From: Prorocentrum cordatum | Lineage: Eukaryota; Sar; Dinophyceae; Prorocentrales; Prorocentraceae | Assembly: GCA_963575745.1 (NCBI GenBank) | Contig: CAUYUJ010016913.1 | Span: forward strand, 91,001-155,000 | Direction of reading: 5' to 3' | DNA length: 64,000 nucleotides | In this document: positions 10,430-20,999 of the stretch, piece by piece | Layout of the letters: each line of letters begins with the position of its first letter | Numbering within the stretch: the stretch's first letter is position 1 | Position numbers and translations under genes: made by a program | Notes under the pieces: model-generated | Seen by the model: only the letters and a program-made list of their open reading frames with translations | The model's database searches: none | What the model was told of the DNA's origin: nothing

Positions 10430-10560
10430 CCTAGCCAGAGGGCCCAGACCCGTCAGCAAGGGAGCCAAACGGCCCCGCGAGAGCCCCGAGCGGCCCAAAA
10501 TACCCACCAGACGCTCGAAGGCGGCCCAAAGAACACTCCCAAGAGGCCCTCCAAACACGA
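10430..10560 (+). repeat. Short satellite B segment
   Basis: GCCCCGCGAGAGCCCCGAGC, CGGCCCAAAATACCC and GGCGGCCCAAAGAAC follow the 21-bp satellite B pattern seen at 9160-9850, more degenerate here. Confidence 0.5.
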
Positions 10561-10894
10561 AGGCATTGATTTTCCCATGGCTGTCGTATGGTTCTTGGTA
10601 ACTCGGTTCTTCGGTCTTCCGGGCGTCCGAGACCGCCAGAAGGCCACGAGCATCGTGCCAGAACGACCCGTCGTCCCAGCAAAAGAGAAACAATAACATT
10701 ACAACAACGACGACGACGGCGACGAAACCGGCAACCAGAAAGTATCACTGTTTTGATGTAATTTCCTGTCGGTCATTCCGCTCCTAGGCCGAAATTGAAT
10801 GCCCATTGCGAAGCGCCAGTGCAGTCTAGCACATTCTTGTGTCAAAACATATTCACATACATACACACATACATGCACATAAAACCACTGCCCA

Positions 10895-11150
10895 AGCCCC
10901 TCACGGGGCTCGTTCCGACCCAGCTTTCGAGGCACATGGGGCCGTGGCGGCGAGGGACTGGCAGCGGTGTAGGCATCTTCTCCCCCGCCGAGATCCCGCG
11001 GCTGCCACTGCACCGGCTCAGGCGCAGCTGCAGACTCGGGGCTGCCCAGGTCTGCCCGGCTCCCCCGGCTACCGCGGCCAGGCGTCGCAGGGGAGCCGCC
11101 CTGCCCCTGTTTGGCGGCGCGCGCCGACGGTTGGCGCGACGGGAGCAGCC
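10895..11150 (-). CDS. Weak exon candidate, Pro/Ser/Gly-rich
   Basis: A minus-strand frame containing DLGGGEDAYTAASPSPPRPH is open just before an AGG tract and has moderately C/G-ending codons. It is low-complexity and unrecognised, and could be chance opening in GC-rich sequence. Confidence 0.18.
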
Positions 11151-11189
11151 TTCTAACAAGGCAGGGGGGGAGGGGGCTTCTGAGCAATC

Positions 11190-11375
11190 GAGGAGGAGGA
11201 GGAGGAGGAGGAGGAGGAGGAGGAGGAGGAGGAGGAGGAGGAGGAGGAGGAGGAGGAGGAGGAGGAGGAGGGAGAGGGAGGAGGAGGAGGAGGAGGAGGA
11301 GGAGGAGGAGGAGGAGGAGGAGGAGGAGGAGGAGAGGAGGAGAGGAGGAGGAGGAGGAGGAGGAGGAACGGAACG
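11190..11375. repeat. AGG trinucleotide tract
   Basis: About 180 bases of nearly pure (AGG)n on the plus strand. A second tract lies at 11650-11770. Confidence 0.95.
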
Positions 11376-11440
11376 GAAGACCCGAAGGGGAGTACACCGC
11401 ACTAAAGAGAAACAAAACTGCAGAACAAGTATTGGGATCA

Positions 11441-11650
11441 CTAGAGGGAGCGGGCCGAGTTGGCCTGCTCCTTTAAGCGGATCCTTTCACATAGAGCTGA
11501 CATACGCTGCTCATACGAGGGGGCCACTAGGGAGCTCGAGTGTGAGGTCCTGACAACCGTTGGAGGCTCGGGCTCAGGAGGGTCGGCGGACAGGCCAAGC
11601 CGAACAAGCGGGACCGCACTATCGATAGCTGCCCGAACTCGAGGGTTCGG
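11441..11650 (-). CDS. Possible exon between two AGG tracts
   Basis: A minus-strand frame reads through SYEQRMSALCERIRLKEQAN, preceded by a Pro/Glu-rich part, with fairly natural composition. It is bounded on both sides by AGG tracts, as several exons in this window are. No family recognised and splice sites not assigned. Confidence 0.28.
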   Translation of the reverse strand, partial: PNPRVRAAIDSAVPLVRLGLSADPPEPEPPTVVRTSHSSSLVAPSYEQRMSALCERIRLKEQANSARSL

Positions 11651-12013
11651 GAGGAGGAGGAGGAGGAGGAGTAGGAGGAGGAGGAGGAGGAGAAGGAGGA
11701 GGAGGAGGAGGAGGAGGAGAGGGAGGAGGAGGAGGAGGAGGAGGAGGAGGAGGACGAGGAGGAGGCGCTTCTGAGGAGCCTTCTTGGAAGCCTCTGGACT
11801 CTTCAACGGGAAGGAGCTGTCGCGGAGGGCGGCCCCGGCCGCACGCTATCATGCCTCGCAAGCAGATAACACGCGTGCCGCTCCCCCCCCCGGGGAGCGG
11901 GAGGTCCGGAAGGGCTCGGGACGTGGAAGCCTTGGGAATGGGAAGTGGACAGCGTGTCCCGCCGAAACGTGGTGGGCCAGAACCGGCTGCGCGACACGTC
12001 CAGCCCAAATTCC

Positions 12014-12281
12014 CAGACCCCCGACGTCATGACTTTTTCCCGACGTCGACCCCCAGAGGTTTCGACCTGTTCCCCGGAAACGGTTTCTCGTCCCGAGTCG
12101 TTTTGTGACGGTCCTGAGGCCCGGTAAGGGCCCCAAGAGGCCGAAAATAAAAAGCAAACAAAAAACAAAAAACAAAAAACAAAAAACAAACAAACAAACA
12201 AACAAACAAACAAACAAACAAACAAACAAACAAACAAAAAAACTCACGTCGTGATTTTGTCATTGGTCGAGGGGCTCTGGG
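12014..12281 (+). mobile_element. F1 element with internal AAAC expansion
   Basis: All F1 landmarks are present: CAGACCCCCGACGTCATGAC, TCCCGAGTCGTTTTGTGACG, AGGCCGAAAATA, then CACGTCGTGATTTTGTCATT and TCGAGGGGCTCTGGG. Between AGGCCGAAAATA and the right part, about 85 bp of (CAAA)n have expanded from the normal AAAA run of the element. Confidence 0.85.
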
Positions 12282-12507
12282 CACGCTGAGCCCGAATTCC
12301 TGACCTTACGAAGACCCCAGCCTTCTTCGAAGCTCCCGCCGTCTTAGAAGGCCAGCCCCCAGGGCGGCAGATCCCCGTGCGCCCCGCTGGCCTGCACCGC
12401 CGAGGTCGACGTCGGCCTCTTCGGGGAGCCCAGGGCGGTGGCGCTTGCGGAGCGCGGGAACGGCTCGTAAAGGTTGGTGGTCCTTGTGCTTTCTATTTTA
12501 CGCAGGC

Positions 12508-12655
12508 ACTCCTCCTCCTCCTCCTCCTCCTCCTCCTCCTCCTCCTCCTCCTCCTCCTCCTCCTCCTCCTCCTCCTCCCTTTCCGCCTCCTCCTCCTCAT
12601 CCTCCTCCTCCCTTTCCGCCTCCTCCTCCTCCTCCTCCTCCTCCTCCCTGCAACT
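12508..12655. repeat. CCT trinucleotide tract
   Basis: About 145 bases of (CCT)n with two CCCTTTCCGCCT interruptions. Confidence 0.95.
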
Positions 12656-12869
12656 GACCTGCAGGAGGCACTCGAGTAAAACTGAAGCCGTGGCCCACGT
12701 CCGCCGTCACGCCACGATTCTGTGAGCGGCCCAGGCACAGAGAGGAGGAACGAAGGGGGGGGAGGGAGGAGAAGGGGCACGGGCGCTGTGCGGCGATCCC
12801 CCGCGGCCCAGACGGCCACTTATGGAACATACATAAACCGCACGATGGCACGCAGAGGAGAATGATAGC

Positions 12870-13016
12870 GGTCCTAGCGGAGCTCTTGTTGGAGCGAGTC
12901 GAGAAGACCATGGTCGCGGCGGCTCCGCGCGGTCTCGTGCTAGACGGCGGCCTTCGCCGATGGGTCTGGGGGGTGGCAACTCGTGGAGCTGCCGTGAGCC
13001 AAAGTGGCTGTGGATG
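12870..13016 (+). CDS. Weak exon candidate upstream of a GAC tract
   Basis: A plus-strand frame reads AVLAELLLERVEKTMVAAAP and continues through LDGGLRRWVWGV to a TGA at about 13016. Codons are C/G-ending and composition is natural. The frame is closed just upstream (AATGATAG), which could be the acceptor side. Unrecognised. Confidence 0.25.
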
Positions 13017-13037
13017 AGCAGATCGTGATGATAGCAA

Positions 13038-13039
<2 letters not shown>

Positions 13040-13072
<33 letters not shown>

Positions 13073-13089
13073 AACGACAACGACGGCGA

Positions 13090-13154
<65 letters not shown>

Positions 13155-13243
13155 GCGGCGACGGCGGCGGCGGAAGCGGAGGCGGCGGCGGCGGAAGCGG
13201 AGGCGGAAGCGGAGGCGGAAGCGGAGGCAGAGACGGCGGCGGC
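13040..13243. repeat. GAC/GGC trinucleotide tract
   Basis: (GAC)n passing into (GGC)n and GGAGGCGGAAGC units. It encodes poly-Asp/poly-Gly in one frame; treated as repeat, not gene. Confidence 0.9.
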
Positions 13244-14427
13244 GGCCAGCAACAAGCCGCTGCCTCAGCTGCTCCGCGCCCTGCTGGAAGCCCGCCACCA
13301 CCCCGCGCTGCCCCGGCAACGGGGACCTCAGCCGAGCCGGACCGCCTAGGGCAACCGCCACTGGCGACGTCGTCGAGGGTCCTCGCTAAGGGTGGCAACG
13401 ATAGGGGGGGAATGGCTCAGGGGGTGGGAAGCATCGAACTGGAGTCGGCGATACATCGCCGATGGATCGACGCTGGGCCGCTGGTAGCGAAACCACACGT
13501 TCCCGGGCGGGGTGGGCTGCTATGCCGAGCGGCGATGGCTGGGCGATCGGGTGTCGGTGCGTCCCCCCCCTGAACCCATCCTCCCCTATAGAGTTGCTCC
13601 TGGGGGATGCGGATTGGAACTTTGGCTTCATGCGTCGCGCGCCGCCGGTTCTGGTCCACCACGCTTCGGCGAGACGCGCCATCCAAATCCTGGTCCCCCG
13701 GCGTCAACGTCCCAAGCTTTGCCCGACCCCCCGCTCCGCGGAGCGGAGCAACACGCCATCCACTCGCAGGGCATAGCGTGTGGCTGGGGCCGCCGCCGCG
13801 ACACTTTCCTGTCGCAGCGCGGCTGAGGCAATCCGCTCGCGCGTCTAAAGCAACCCGGGCTACGGCACTGCGAGGTGCCCCGCATGCAGGAGGAGGGGGG
13901 AAGAAGAGAGCCTGCCGCAGAGACAGGCGGGGGGGAAAAGAAGCCGCTCTCACGCGGCGAGGCCGTCGCCGCCGCGACACGCTAAGCAACAAGTTCCTCA
14001 CCGTAGGAGGGGGGCGGTCGCAGCAGCTCCGCCGAGGCGCAGCTGCCCGTGCTGAGTCCTGGCGGCCGCCCCGCCGCGGGCCCCTCTGCCCTCGGCTGGC
14101 GCCGCGCGGCTCTGGTCAAGAAAATACTCGCGGCATCAGTGCCCCGCGCGGCTGGCAGCGAAGGCAGGGTCCGTCCACGTTTGCGTCGCCACAGCCGCCG
14201 CCGCCGCCGCAGCTGCTGGCCAGCAGCAGCAGGCACAGCCCGACCACGGACGGCGCGCGCGCGGGCCGAGGCCGAAGACGAGGAGCGCCGACGCCGCCGC
14301 CGTCGTCGGTCGGACGAGGACGAGGAGCGCAAGCGCAGTCCTGCTACAGCGCTCCGTCCCTGTGGAGGCAAGGGGGGGCCACGCCAGCACCACCAGCGAG
14401 AGGGGCCCAGGGAGGGGTCCCCCTGGG
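13244..14427. other. GC-rich region, no firm gene
   Basis: Just after the GAC tract (13247-13351, plus strand) a frame reading NKPLPQLLRALLEARHHPAL ends in a stop and could be a small exon. Beyond it, long open frames on both strands are Arg/Ala/Gly-rich and typical of chance opening at high GC. A short GGCGATACATCGCC near 13447 resembles the F2 palindrome. Nothing else recognised. Confidence 0.35.
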
Positions 14428-14632
14428 AGGAGGAGGAGGAGGAGGAGGAGGAGGAGGAGGAGGAGGAGGAGGAGGAGAAGGAGGAAGGAGGAGGCGGAGG
14501 GAGGAGGGAGGAGGAGGGAGGAGGGAGGAGGAGGAGGAGGGAGGAGGGAGGAGGGAGGAGGGAGGAGGGAGGAGGGAGGAGGGAGGAGGGAGGAGGAGGA
14601 GGAGGAGGAGGAGGAGGAGGAGGAGTGGAGGA
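14428..14632. repeat. AGG trinucleotide tract
   Basis: About 200 bases of (AGG)n with GGGAGG variants, followed by a run of 14 C. Confidence 0.95.
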
Positions 14633-14639
14633 GTGGTGT

Positions 14640-15554
14640 GCCCCCCCCCCCCCCTCCCCGCTCGAGGCACTTCATGTCGCCAGCTGGGTAAGGCAGCGTG
14701 GACATCCTCGCCCTGAGGCGGCGCTCCTGGTGGTACCGCCACGCTGTCCCCCGACCCTTACTGCCGTGGTTGGCTGTACCTCGGCGCTCGCGCGCGCAGA
14801 ATTGAGGGACGACCCTGGCATTTCTCTAGGCCTACCACGAAATGCTCCTGGAGTCAAAAACTGCTTGAAGTGCCACAAACCATCGTCTAGTAACGATACC
14901 AAGTTCTTGTGACAGAAACCCCATTGAACACCTGGGTATGAGACCAAGGCTGCATCTGCCAGAGATACCCTACGGCCATGGTCCTATTCATAGCGTGTAT
15001 GTGATTCCAGGCCCTGCGAAATAGAAGCCGCGGACGCGCTAAGCAGCGCAAGGGCGTACACGCTCAGTAGGGTCCGGTAAAGCAGCCCTCCGATGTACGC
15101 TAAGAGCCAATCACGCAGCATGCACGCCAAGTGCGGAGCGCTTGGCGTGCAAAGGCGTATTCCCAGATACACGCGAAGGATGGGACCATGACAGTAATAA
15201 GCATTCGCTAAAAACCACAAGAGATGTGAAGACCTACATGCGGCAAGCCAAGACGCTGCGCCACTGCTTGGGTCGCCGAGCCGTCGGGGATCTGCTGCGC
15301 CACGGGTCGATGCAAACCCTGGCCAGTCAAACTTTGCAGCAGCCTGCAGCTCGCCATCGCCCAGACCTTCCTTTCCCAGTGCCTGTTTCGATGTCGTGCG
15401 TTTTTCCACCAGATGAGTCCAGATGCACACGTCCGAGCGATGCCAAGGCAAGACGCCGCAGGATCCTGCAGGATCCTGCGCGATGGCCTGGGTCCGCAGG
15501 ATACTGAAAAACCCGGCGCCATGGCTGACCCCCGCTTGCATTGACCCTCGTCCC
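14640..15554. other. Mixed region with minus-strand open frames
   Basis: A minus-strand frame (about 15230-14984) is hydrophobic near its end (MLRDWLLAYIGGLLYRTLLS) and ends TAG; a second (about 14937-14760) includes DDGLWHFKQFLTPG. Neither has strong codon bias or a recognised relative. At 15225-15290, CAAGCAGTGGCGCAGCGTC on the minus strand matches the start of family F10. GCACGCCAAGTGCGGAGCGCTTGGCGTGC near 15122-15150 is a hairpin with a small loop. Confidence 0.3.
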
Positions 15555-15711
15555 CAGACCCTGGACGTCATGATTTTTCCAGGACGTATATCCCCAGAGG
15601 TGTCGACCTATTCCCCCGGACCGGCTTTCCGTCCGGAATGAGGGCCCCCAGAAGCCGAAAATTGTTAAAAACCTCCCGTCGCGATTCTTTCACTACTCGA
15701 AGGGGTCTGGG
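15555..15711 (+). mobile_element. F1 element, shortened copy
   Basis: Starts CAGACCCTGGACGTCATGAT and ends CACTACTCGAAGGGGTCTGG. The TTGACGGTCCCGAGGCCCGG part has been deleted, giving about 157 bp. Otherwise collinear with F1. Confidence 0.8.
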
Positions 15712-15932
15712 CCGCCTCTACCCGCGCGAAACTACCCCGTCCGCGCGGCGCCGGAGGCCAGCTGGGGCCGGCACGGGGACTTGCGGCTCTCCTGCGCCGC
15801 GGGCGGCGCCGCTCCCGCCCTCCCCCAGGAGGGCGCAGGCCGTGCCCAATCGACCGGGAGACGTCGGAACCGGACGTGGCCGAAACCACCGGCAGCAGCC
15901 TGGGAAAGCACAGCGGCGCAGCAACTGGCAGG

Positions 15933-16094
15933 CCCAGGGACACACTGATAAATAGGCACAGAATCCCAGGACCCACCACATGTTTCAATATTTTCTGGAA
16001 TTTCGTCTTCCCCCCCCCCCCGCTTCCCATATGTTCCCCCATGTTCTTGGGAATCTACGATTATTGGTGTCTGCGCATTTTTGATTACCTCCTG
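15933..16094 (+). mobile_element. F11 element, copy 1
   Basis: Collinear with the copies at 32573-32728 and 37143-37297. It starts CCAGGGACACACTGATAAAT, has a middle CCCCGCTTCCCATATGTTCC, and ends TGGTGTCTGCGCATTTTTGA. The GACACAC start and GTGTCTG end are inverted relative to each other. Non-coding. Confidence 0.7.
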
Positions 16095-16099
16095 GCGAA

Positions 16100-16850
16100 T
16101 CGTGGACACGATGGTGCTAGTCCTTCCAAGACATCCCACACCAAGCAAATATCAAAGCCGAGCTCTGAAAAACACCCCAAACGGACGCCAAGGGGCGAAA
16201 CGAACCTGTTCGGTCAAAATGCAATTAATGCACCACGCCTGGCGTCAAGCCAAAACTTTAGACACAAGCGAAAGATCGGACTGGGCACCCTTTCGTCGGC
16301 TCAACCGGCGAGGCGTTGGACCACTTGACGTCCGTTTTTTGGTGGTCCTGCAGCTGACCCTCGACCCTACTCAAGGGCTGCTCTCGGGCGGTTCGTGGTG
16401 AGAGGCCGGCAACAGGGAAAATGCCAAGATTTCGCGGGGGGGGGGGGCGGGGGGCGCATCTTGCCATCGTTCGGGCGTCCATTCCGTGTGCATGCTTTGG
16501 TTTCGCGCGTGCCGTTTTTCCGCGAAGTGATCCCAGATGTTCCTCGAAGGTTTTCGCCAAAACAAATTGCACGCGTTCGAGCGATACCGAAGCATTAGGA
16601 GAAGCAGGGCGTCGGGTGTCTGGCTCCCTGCGTACTGCGGCCAAGCCTTCCCCCTTCCGTTCCTGCCCGCCCGTTTCTTCCTAGCCCCGCGCTCCTGCTA
16701 TTACCCCCCTGGGGATATTTAGCAACATCCTGGGTCCAAGAGGGATTATAAACGTTTCCCGAGAGATCGCAGCATAATTCTGAAGATGGTGACGATGATA
16801 CTGATGATGCGGACGATAAAGATAATCCTGGCCGTTCATTAAAATCCGCA
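16100..16850. other. Spacer with one weak minus-strand frame
   Basis: Minus strand about 16595-16440 reads ERVQFVLAKTFEEHLGSLRG and stays open through KPKHAHGMDARTMARC; composition is natural but codon bias is mixed and no family was recognised. The rest is unremarkable apart from a 13-G run at 16436-16448. Confidence 0.3.
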
Positions 16851-16854
16851 TGAC

Positions 16855-17885
16855 ATTCCTACTAAATCCTTTCGGAAATCCATCGGGTTCCTTCGGACAT
16901 CCATGGGATGCATTAGAACATCTATCACCCAATCAATGAGATTCCTTCGAGAGACCTTAAACAAAAAGGGTCAGAAGAATAGGAAACGCGTTTGGAAATC
17001 CATAGGATCCCTACGGACATCCATCGGATTCCTTATGCAATCCCTTGGGCTCCTTCGGAAATCCATACAAATCCCATGGGAAGCATGGGATTCCTTCGGA
17101 AGTCCACTGGCTCCATTCGGAAATCTACAACATTAATTTGGAAATCCATCTGGGTTATACCGGAAATCCAAATGTCATCGGGACATCCGCAAGGGAAATC
17201 TATGCGAATCCTGAAAGTACAATCTGGTTCCTTCGGAAGCCAAAAAGATTCTCAAGGTAATTCATTTGTTTCCTGAAGGGAAATCCATCATATTCCTTTC
17301 GGAATCCATGGGGCTCCTTGAAAGAATCCGACGGGATTCCTGCGCAAATCCATCAGACCCTAAGGAAAGCCATGGGGTTCCGTACGAAATCGATCGGAAC
17401 CTTGGGAACCCATCGGGTTTTTGTGAAAACCCATCGGGCTCCTTGTGACAACCACGTGATTCTTTGGAACATTCGCAGGAATCCAATGGAAACCCACTGG
17501 ATTCTTTAGGATACCCGCAGGCATCCTCAAGAAATCGATTGGACCTCTCAGGAGATCAATAAACTTCCGTCGAAGATCCACAAGATTCCCTCGGACATCC
17601 ATAAGTTCTAACAGAAGTATATAAGGGATCCTCCGAAAATCTGAAGAAGCCCATTGGAAAACGAATCGGAATCCTTGAAAATGAATGGGAACCCCTGGGA
17701 AACGCATGGGCTCCTTAGAGAAACCATAGGGATTCCGGAGGAAATCGCTTGGATCCCTCGGGAATTCCATTGGAATCGCAGGGACATCCCTGGGGGGCCT
17801 TTGGACATCCATCGGATTCCTTTTTGAAAACCATAGGAATCCACGGGAAATCGATTGAGCGCCTTCGGACATCAGTAGGATTCCT
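16855..17885 (+). repeat. 21-bp satellite A array, forward block 1
   Basis: Degenerate tandem array with unit close to GGATTCCTTCGGACATCCAT plus one base. In the opposite strand the heptad series MDFLRNP/YGFPKES appears. Units differ by many substitutions, so the array is old or gene-conversion-poor. All open frames inside are repeat-derived. Confidence 0.85.
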
Positions 17886-17915
17886 GAAAGATGATTACGA
17901 CGATAATTCTCGCTC

Positions 17916-18647
17916 TCACGGTTCTCGGTGCTCTGCGAGACTTGGTTCCAAAAGGTCGCCTGGGAGCGCGAGGTCCTTGGCGGCTCTCGCCAAGAAGCCT
18001 TTCTCGCGCACGACCTCGAACCGCTGCCGCGCGCAGGCTCGGCGCCCTTTGGAGCCGCCCTTGCGCGGGAGGCATTTCGCGCGCGCTAACGCTGCCGCCT
18101 GCGCCCCCTCGATGGCACCGCGGTTGGGCTCGACCGCGGTCAGGTCACTCGGCGGCGCGGCGTTGCCCTCGCCCCTGGCCTCGGCCTTGGCTTCGGCCGC
18201 GGCCGCGGCGGAGTGGTTGCCCCTCGCGCCAAGCAGCTTCTGGATCGACTCCTTGCCTCGAGCGCGCGCCTGGCTGATGCCGATGGGCGGCCGGCAACCC
18301 TCGCCCCGGATCTCGCGCAGGGCGCGCTCGACCCACTTCGTCGCCCAGAGCCCGCAAGTCCAGCCATCCGCATAGGACGTCTCGTTGCTGCCCGCAAGGC
18401 ATTCCTCGCTAGGGCCGATGGCGCCGAGCTTGCGGAAGATCCTCGCGGCGGCCTGCCCAGCCGACTCTCTCGGCCCAGCGCCGATGCTTCTCGGGCTGCT
18501 GGGCGGCGGGCGCGCCCTCGCCGTGGCCCGCTCGAGCCCAGGCGACGGCCGCCGTGAGCTCGACCGCCAGAACGTCCTCAGCGCCTGAGCGCTCCTCGAT
18601 CTCGCCGCGCAGCGCGCGCGCCGCGCCCGGCTCGAGGGCGCGGCCAC
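17916..18647 (-). CDS. Ulp1/C48-like cysteine-motif protein fragment
   Basis: An open minus-strand frame of about 240 codons inside satellite A. The best-preserved stretch is YADGWTCGLWATKWVERALR, which has the D/N-G-x-x-C-G pattern around the catalytic Cys of Ulp1/C48-type peptidases, as seen in dinoflagellate transposon-linked or expanded peptidase genes (family knowledge; no search done). About 60 residues later comes AALARAKCLPRKGGSKGRR, a basic Cys-containing tail. The first 80 residues are Arg/Ala-rich and may not be coding. The catalytic His and Asp region is not visible, so this is at most the C-terminal part, an exon or a relic. Confidence 0.45.
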   Translation of the reverse strand: MAAPSSRARRARCAARSRSAQALRTFWRSSSRRPSPGLERATARARPPPSSPRSIGAGPRESAGQAAARIFRKLGAIGPSEECLAGSNETSYADGWTCGLWATKWVERALREIRGEGCRPPIGISQARARGKESIQKLLGARGNHSAAAAAEAKAEARGEGNAAPPSDLTAVEPNRGAIEGAQAAALARAKCLPRKGGSKGRRACARQRFEVVREKGFLARAAKDLALPGDLLEPSLAEHREP

Positions 18648-18716
18648 TCTAGATGCGCTCGCAGTTCATGATCGCGCACTTCTTAGCGAGCTCGGCGCGC
18701 CGAAGTGCCCTGCTAA

Positions 18717-18938
18717 AGGCCCCCTAGATAGGGCCCCAGTAGATGTGGGCGGAAGATCGCACGGCGTCGCCGATGTATCCATCGTCGATGCGTCGGCCAT
18801 GCATCGGCGACGTCGGCGACGAATCAGCGACGCCAGCATCGAAAAATACGGGCCCCACATCGAGACGCATCGGCGATGCGTTGGCGATGCGGCTCGATCC
18901 CCGACCCCATCTACTCGGATCCCATCTGGGAGGCCTAG
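18717..18938. mobile_element. F2 inverted-repeat element, copy 2
   Basis: Left arm AGGCCCCCTAGATAGGGCCC, right arm ending CCATCTGGGAGGCCTAG. The interior contains GCATCGGCGACGTCGGCGAC and GGGCCCCACATCGAGACGC, the family core. About 222 bp. Confidence 0.8.
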
Positions 18939-19009
18939 ACCTGCACGAGCGCCACTCTAGGCTGGCCAGCTTGGGGAACTTGTAGCCCTGCTCGACCGTG
19001 ACTTGTGGG

Positions 19010-20480
19010 GCGCGTCGATTCCTTTGGAAAGCATTCGGATTCCTTCGGGGATCCTTAGGAATCATCAGGAAATCCTTGTGATACATGAGGACATTCTGAA
19101 GACTCCTGGGGGAAACCATGAGATTCTTTAGGAAATCATTGAGAATTCTTTGGACATCCATCGGATTCCGCATGACGCCCCATAAGAACCCTGAGAAGAA
19201 TCATGAATTCTCTGCGGAAATCAATCGGATTCCTTCGGACATGCTTCGGATTCCCCCGGGAATCCAATGAATCCCCTCGGGAATCAACAGGGGGAATAAG
19301 ACGAAGAGCCCCAGCACCAGCTTTGCAAACAAAAACCTGGAGTCGGGGCGTTAGGTTCTCCAAGGGCACGCGCGCATGCACGAGGGGCGGCGCGCATGCG
19401 GCGATAAACATTAACAGGTAAAGAACAAAAAACACATCGGGCGCGCAAAAAGGAAGAGGAACAGGATTCCTTCGGAAAAAATCCACAGGCAGCCTCAGAA
19501 AAACCACTGGGAATCCCCAAGACAACGCATCGAATCTCTTACGAAATCCATGCAATTCTCCCTAGATCCACAGGATTCCTTTGGAAATCCACGGGGCACC
19601 CATGGCCTGCCTCAGGGCATGAGAACCCATGCGATTCGTTAGAACATCTGCGTTTCCTTTGGAAGATCATGGGATGCCGATGAAAATCCATGTGGCTCCT
19701 CTAGAACAGCCAGTGGATCCCCTCGGAAAATCAGATGGACGCCGGCGAACACCCATGAGATTCCTTTCGGACATGCACAACCTCGCAAAAAGATTGCATC
19801 GGAATCCTCCCGACATCCACAATACTCCTTTGGAAATCCACAGAATCCCCCAGGGAATCCACGAGATGTGTTGTGAATTTAACAGGCCACCCTTACGAAA
19901 TCCATGCGATTCCTCCTGACATACCAAGGCATCTTAAGACGCCCATGAGGCCCCTGAGAAAATCCATACAAGTCATTAAGAGATCCTCACAATTCTTTAG
20001 GCAATATATAAGAATGCGTTGGAATTCCGTCCGATTCCTTAGGATATCCAAAGCGTTCGTTTGGAAATACATAGGACGCCAGAGATCGTGCGCAAGGTGC
20101 CTGGAGAAAACCACGGTATTCCTCAGGAACTCAATCGGATTCCTTAGGACATACATGAAATTCTTTCGGGCATCCGTAAGAACCCGCATGAGGCCCGCGC
20201 GATTCCGGACGAGGCGCATCTGATTTCTTTGGGACCCCATGGAAGCCCAGAGGGAATCCATAGGAGGCCTTGGGACATCCGTAAGATTGCTGGGAAACCT
20301 TCGGAATCATTCGGACATCCATACGCCCCCTTCGGGAACCCATAGGCACCCTGGGGAAATTCATAGGATCCCTTTGAAAATCCATCGGCTTCCTTAGGAA
20401 ATACTTTGGGTCAATTTGTAAACGCGTAGGACCCCCAAAGAAATCCATCTGAGAATTCTGAAGGGATCCGATGGATTCTT
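19010..20480 (+). repeat. 21-bp satellite A array, forward block 2
   Basis: Same unit and orientation as block 1. A GC-rich non-satellite insert of about 150 bp lies at 19290-19450. The right end abuts the inverted-repeat complex at 20505. Confidence 0.85.
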
Positions 20481-20504
20481 TTGATAACGCAGAAAAACCG
20501 GTTA

Positions 20505-20966
20505 ACTTCAAAATCCAATCGGACACCGTTGGGGGCTCGTTTGAGATTCCACACGAACATGACAACTATTCTACTGTGGACAATGCAATATTCGCAACCC
20601 GCGTGTCCGCGCGCGCGCGCGATCCGGTGGCACATGCGCGGGCGTGTCACCCGATATTTCGCTGAACACCGTTAAAGGTTCACTTTAGTTTCCAAGCCAA
20701 GATGGCGACTTTTCAAGTGTGGACAAACCTATACTCGCCCCGCGCGCGCCCGCGCGCGCGCGTGGTGATGTGTGTATTGTCCGCATTGAAACGTGGCCAT
20801 GTTGGTTTGGGAGTTCAAAAAGACCCTTATTGGTAACCGATTGGATTTTAACATGCGTGTTTGTAATGTTTTCACCCGGAGCAAAATCCACTTGTTGGCA
20901 TGGAAACTAAACTGGACCCTTAACGATGCCCTATTGGATCTTGAAGTTCGCATTCGCTTTGCGGCG
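20505..20966. repeat. Four-copy inverted-repeat complex, CG-rich centres
   Basis: A unit of about 75 bp occurs four times, twice in each orientation. Plus-orientation copies are near 20510-20595 (AAAATCCAATCGGACACCGT) and 20665-20735 (CCAAGCCAAGATGGCGAC). Minus-orientation copies are near 20850-20765 (AAAATCCAATCGGTTACCAA) and 20965-20890. Runs of (CG)n separate the copies. The complex sits where satellite A changes orientation. Confidence 0.65.
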
Positions 20967-20999
20967 TTTTCAAAGAAATCTATCCGATTCCTTCAGCAT

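Noticed and set aside
20683-20710. Spliced-leader-like GCCATCTTGGCTTGG on the minus strand
   Set aside because: It belongs to the four-copy inverted unit at 20505-20966, whose other copies diverge from the leader; no open frame follows.
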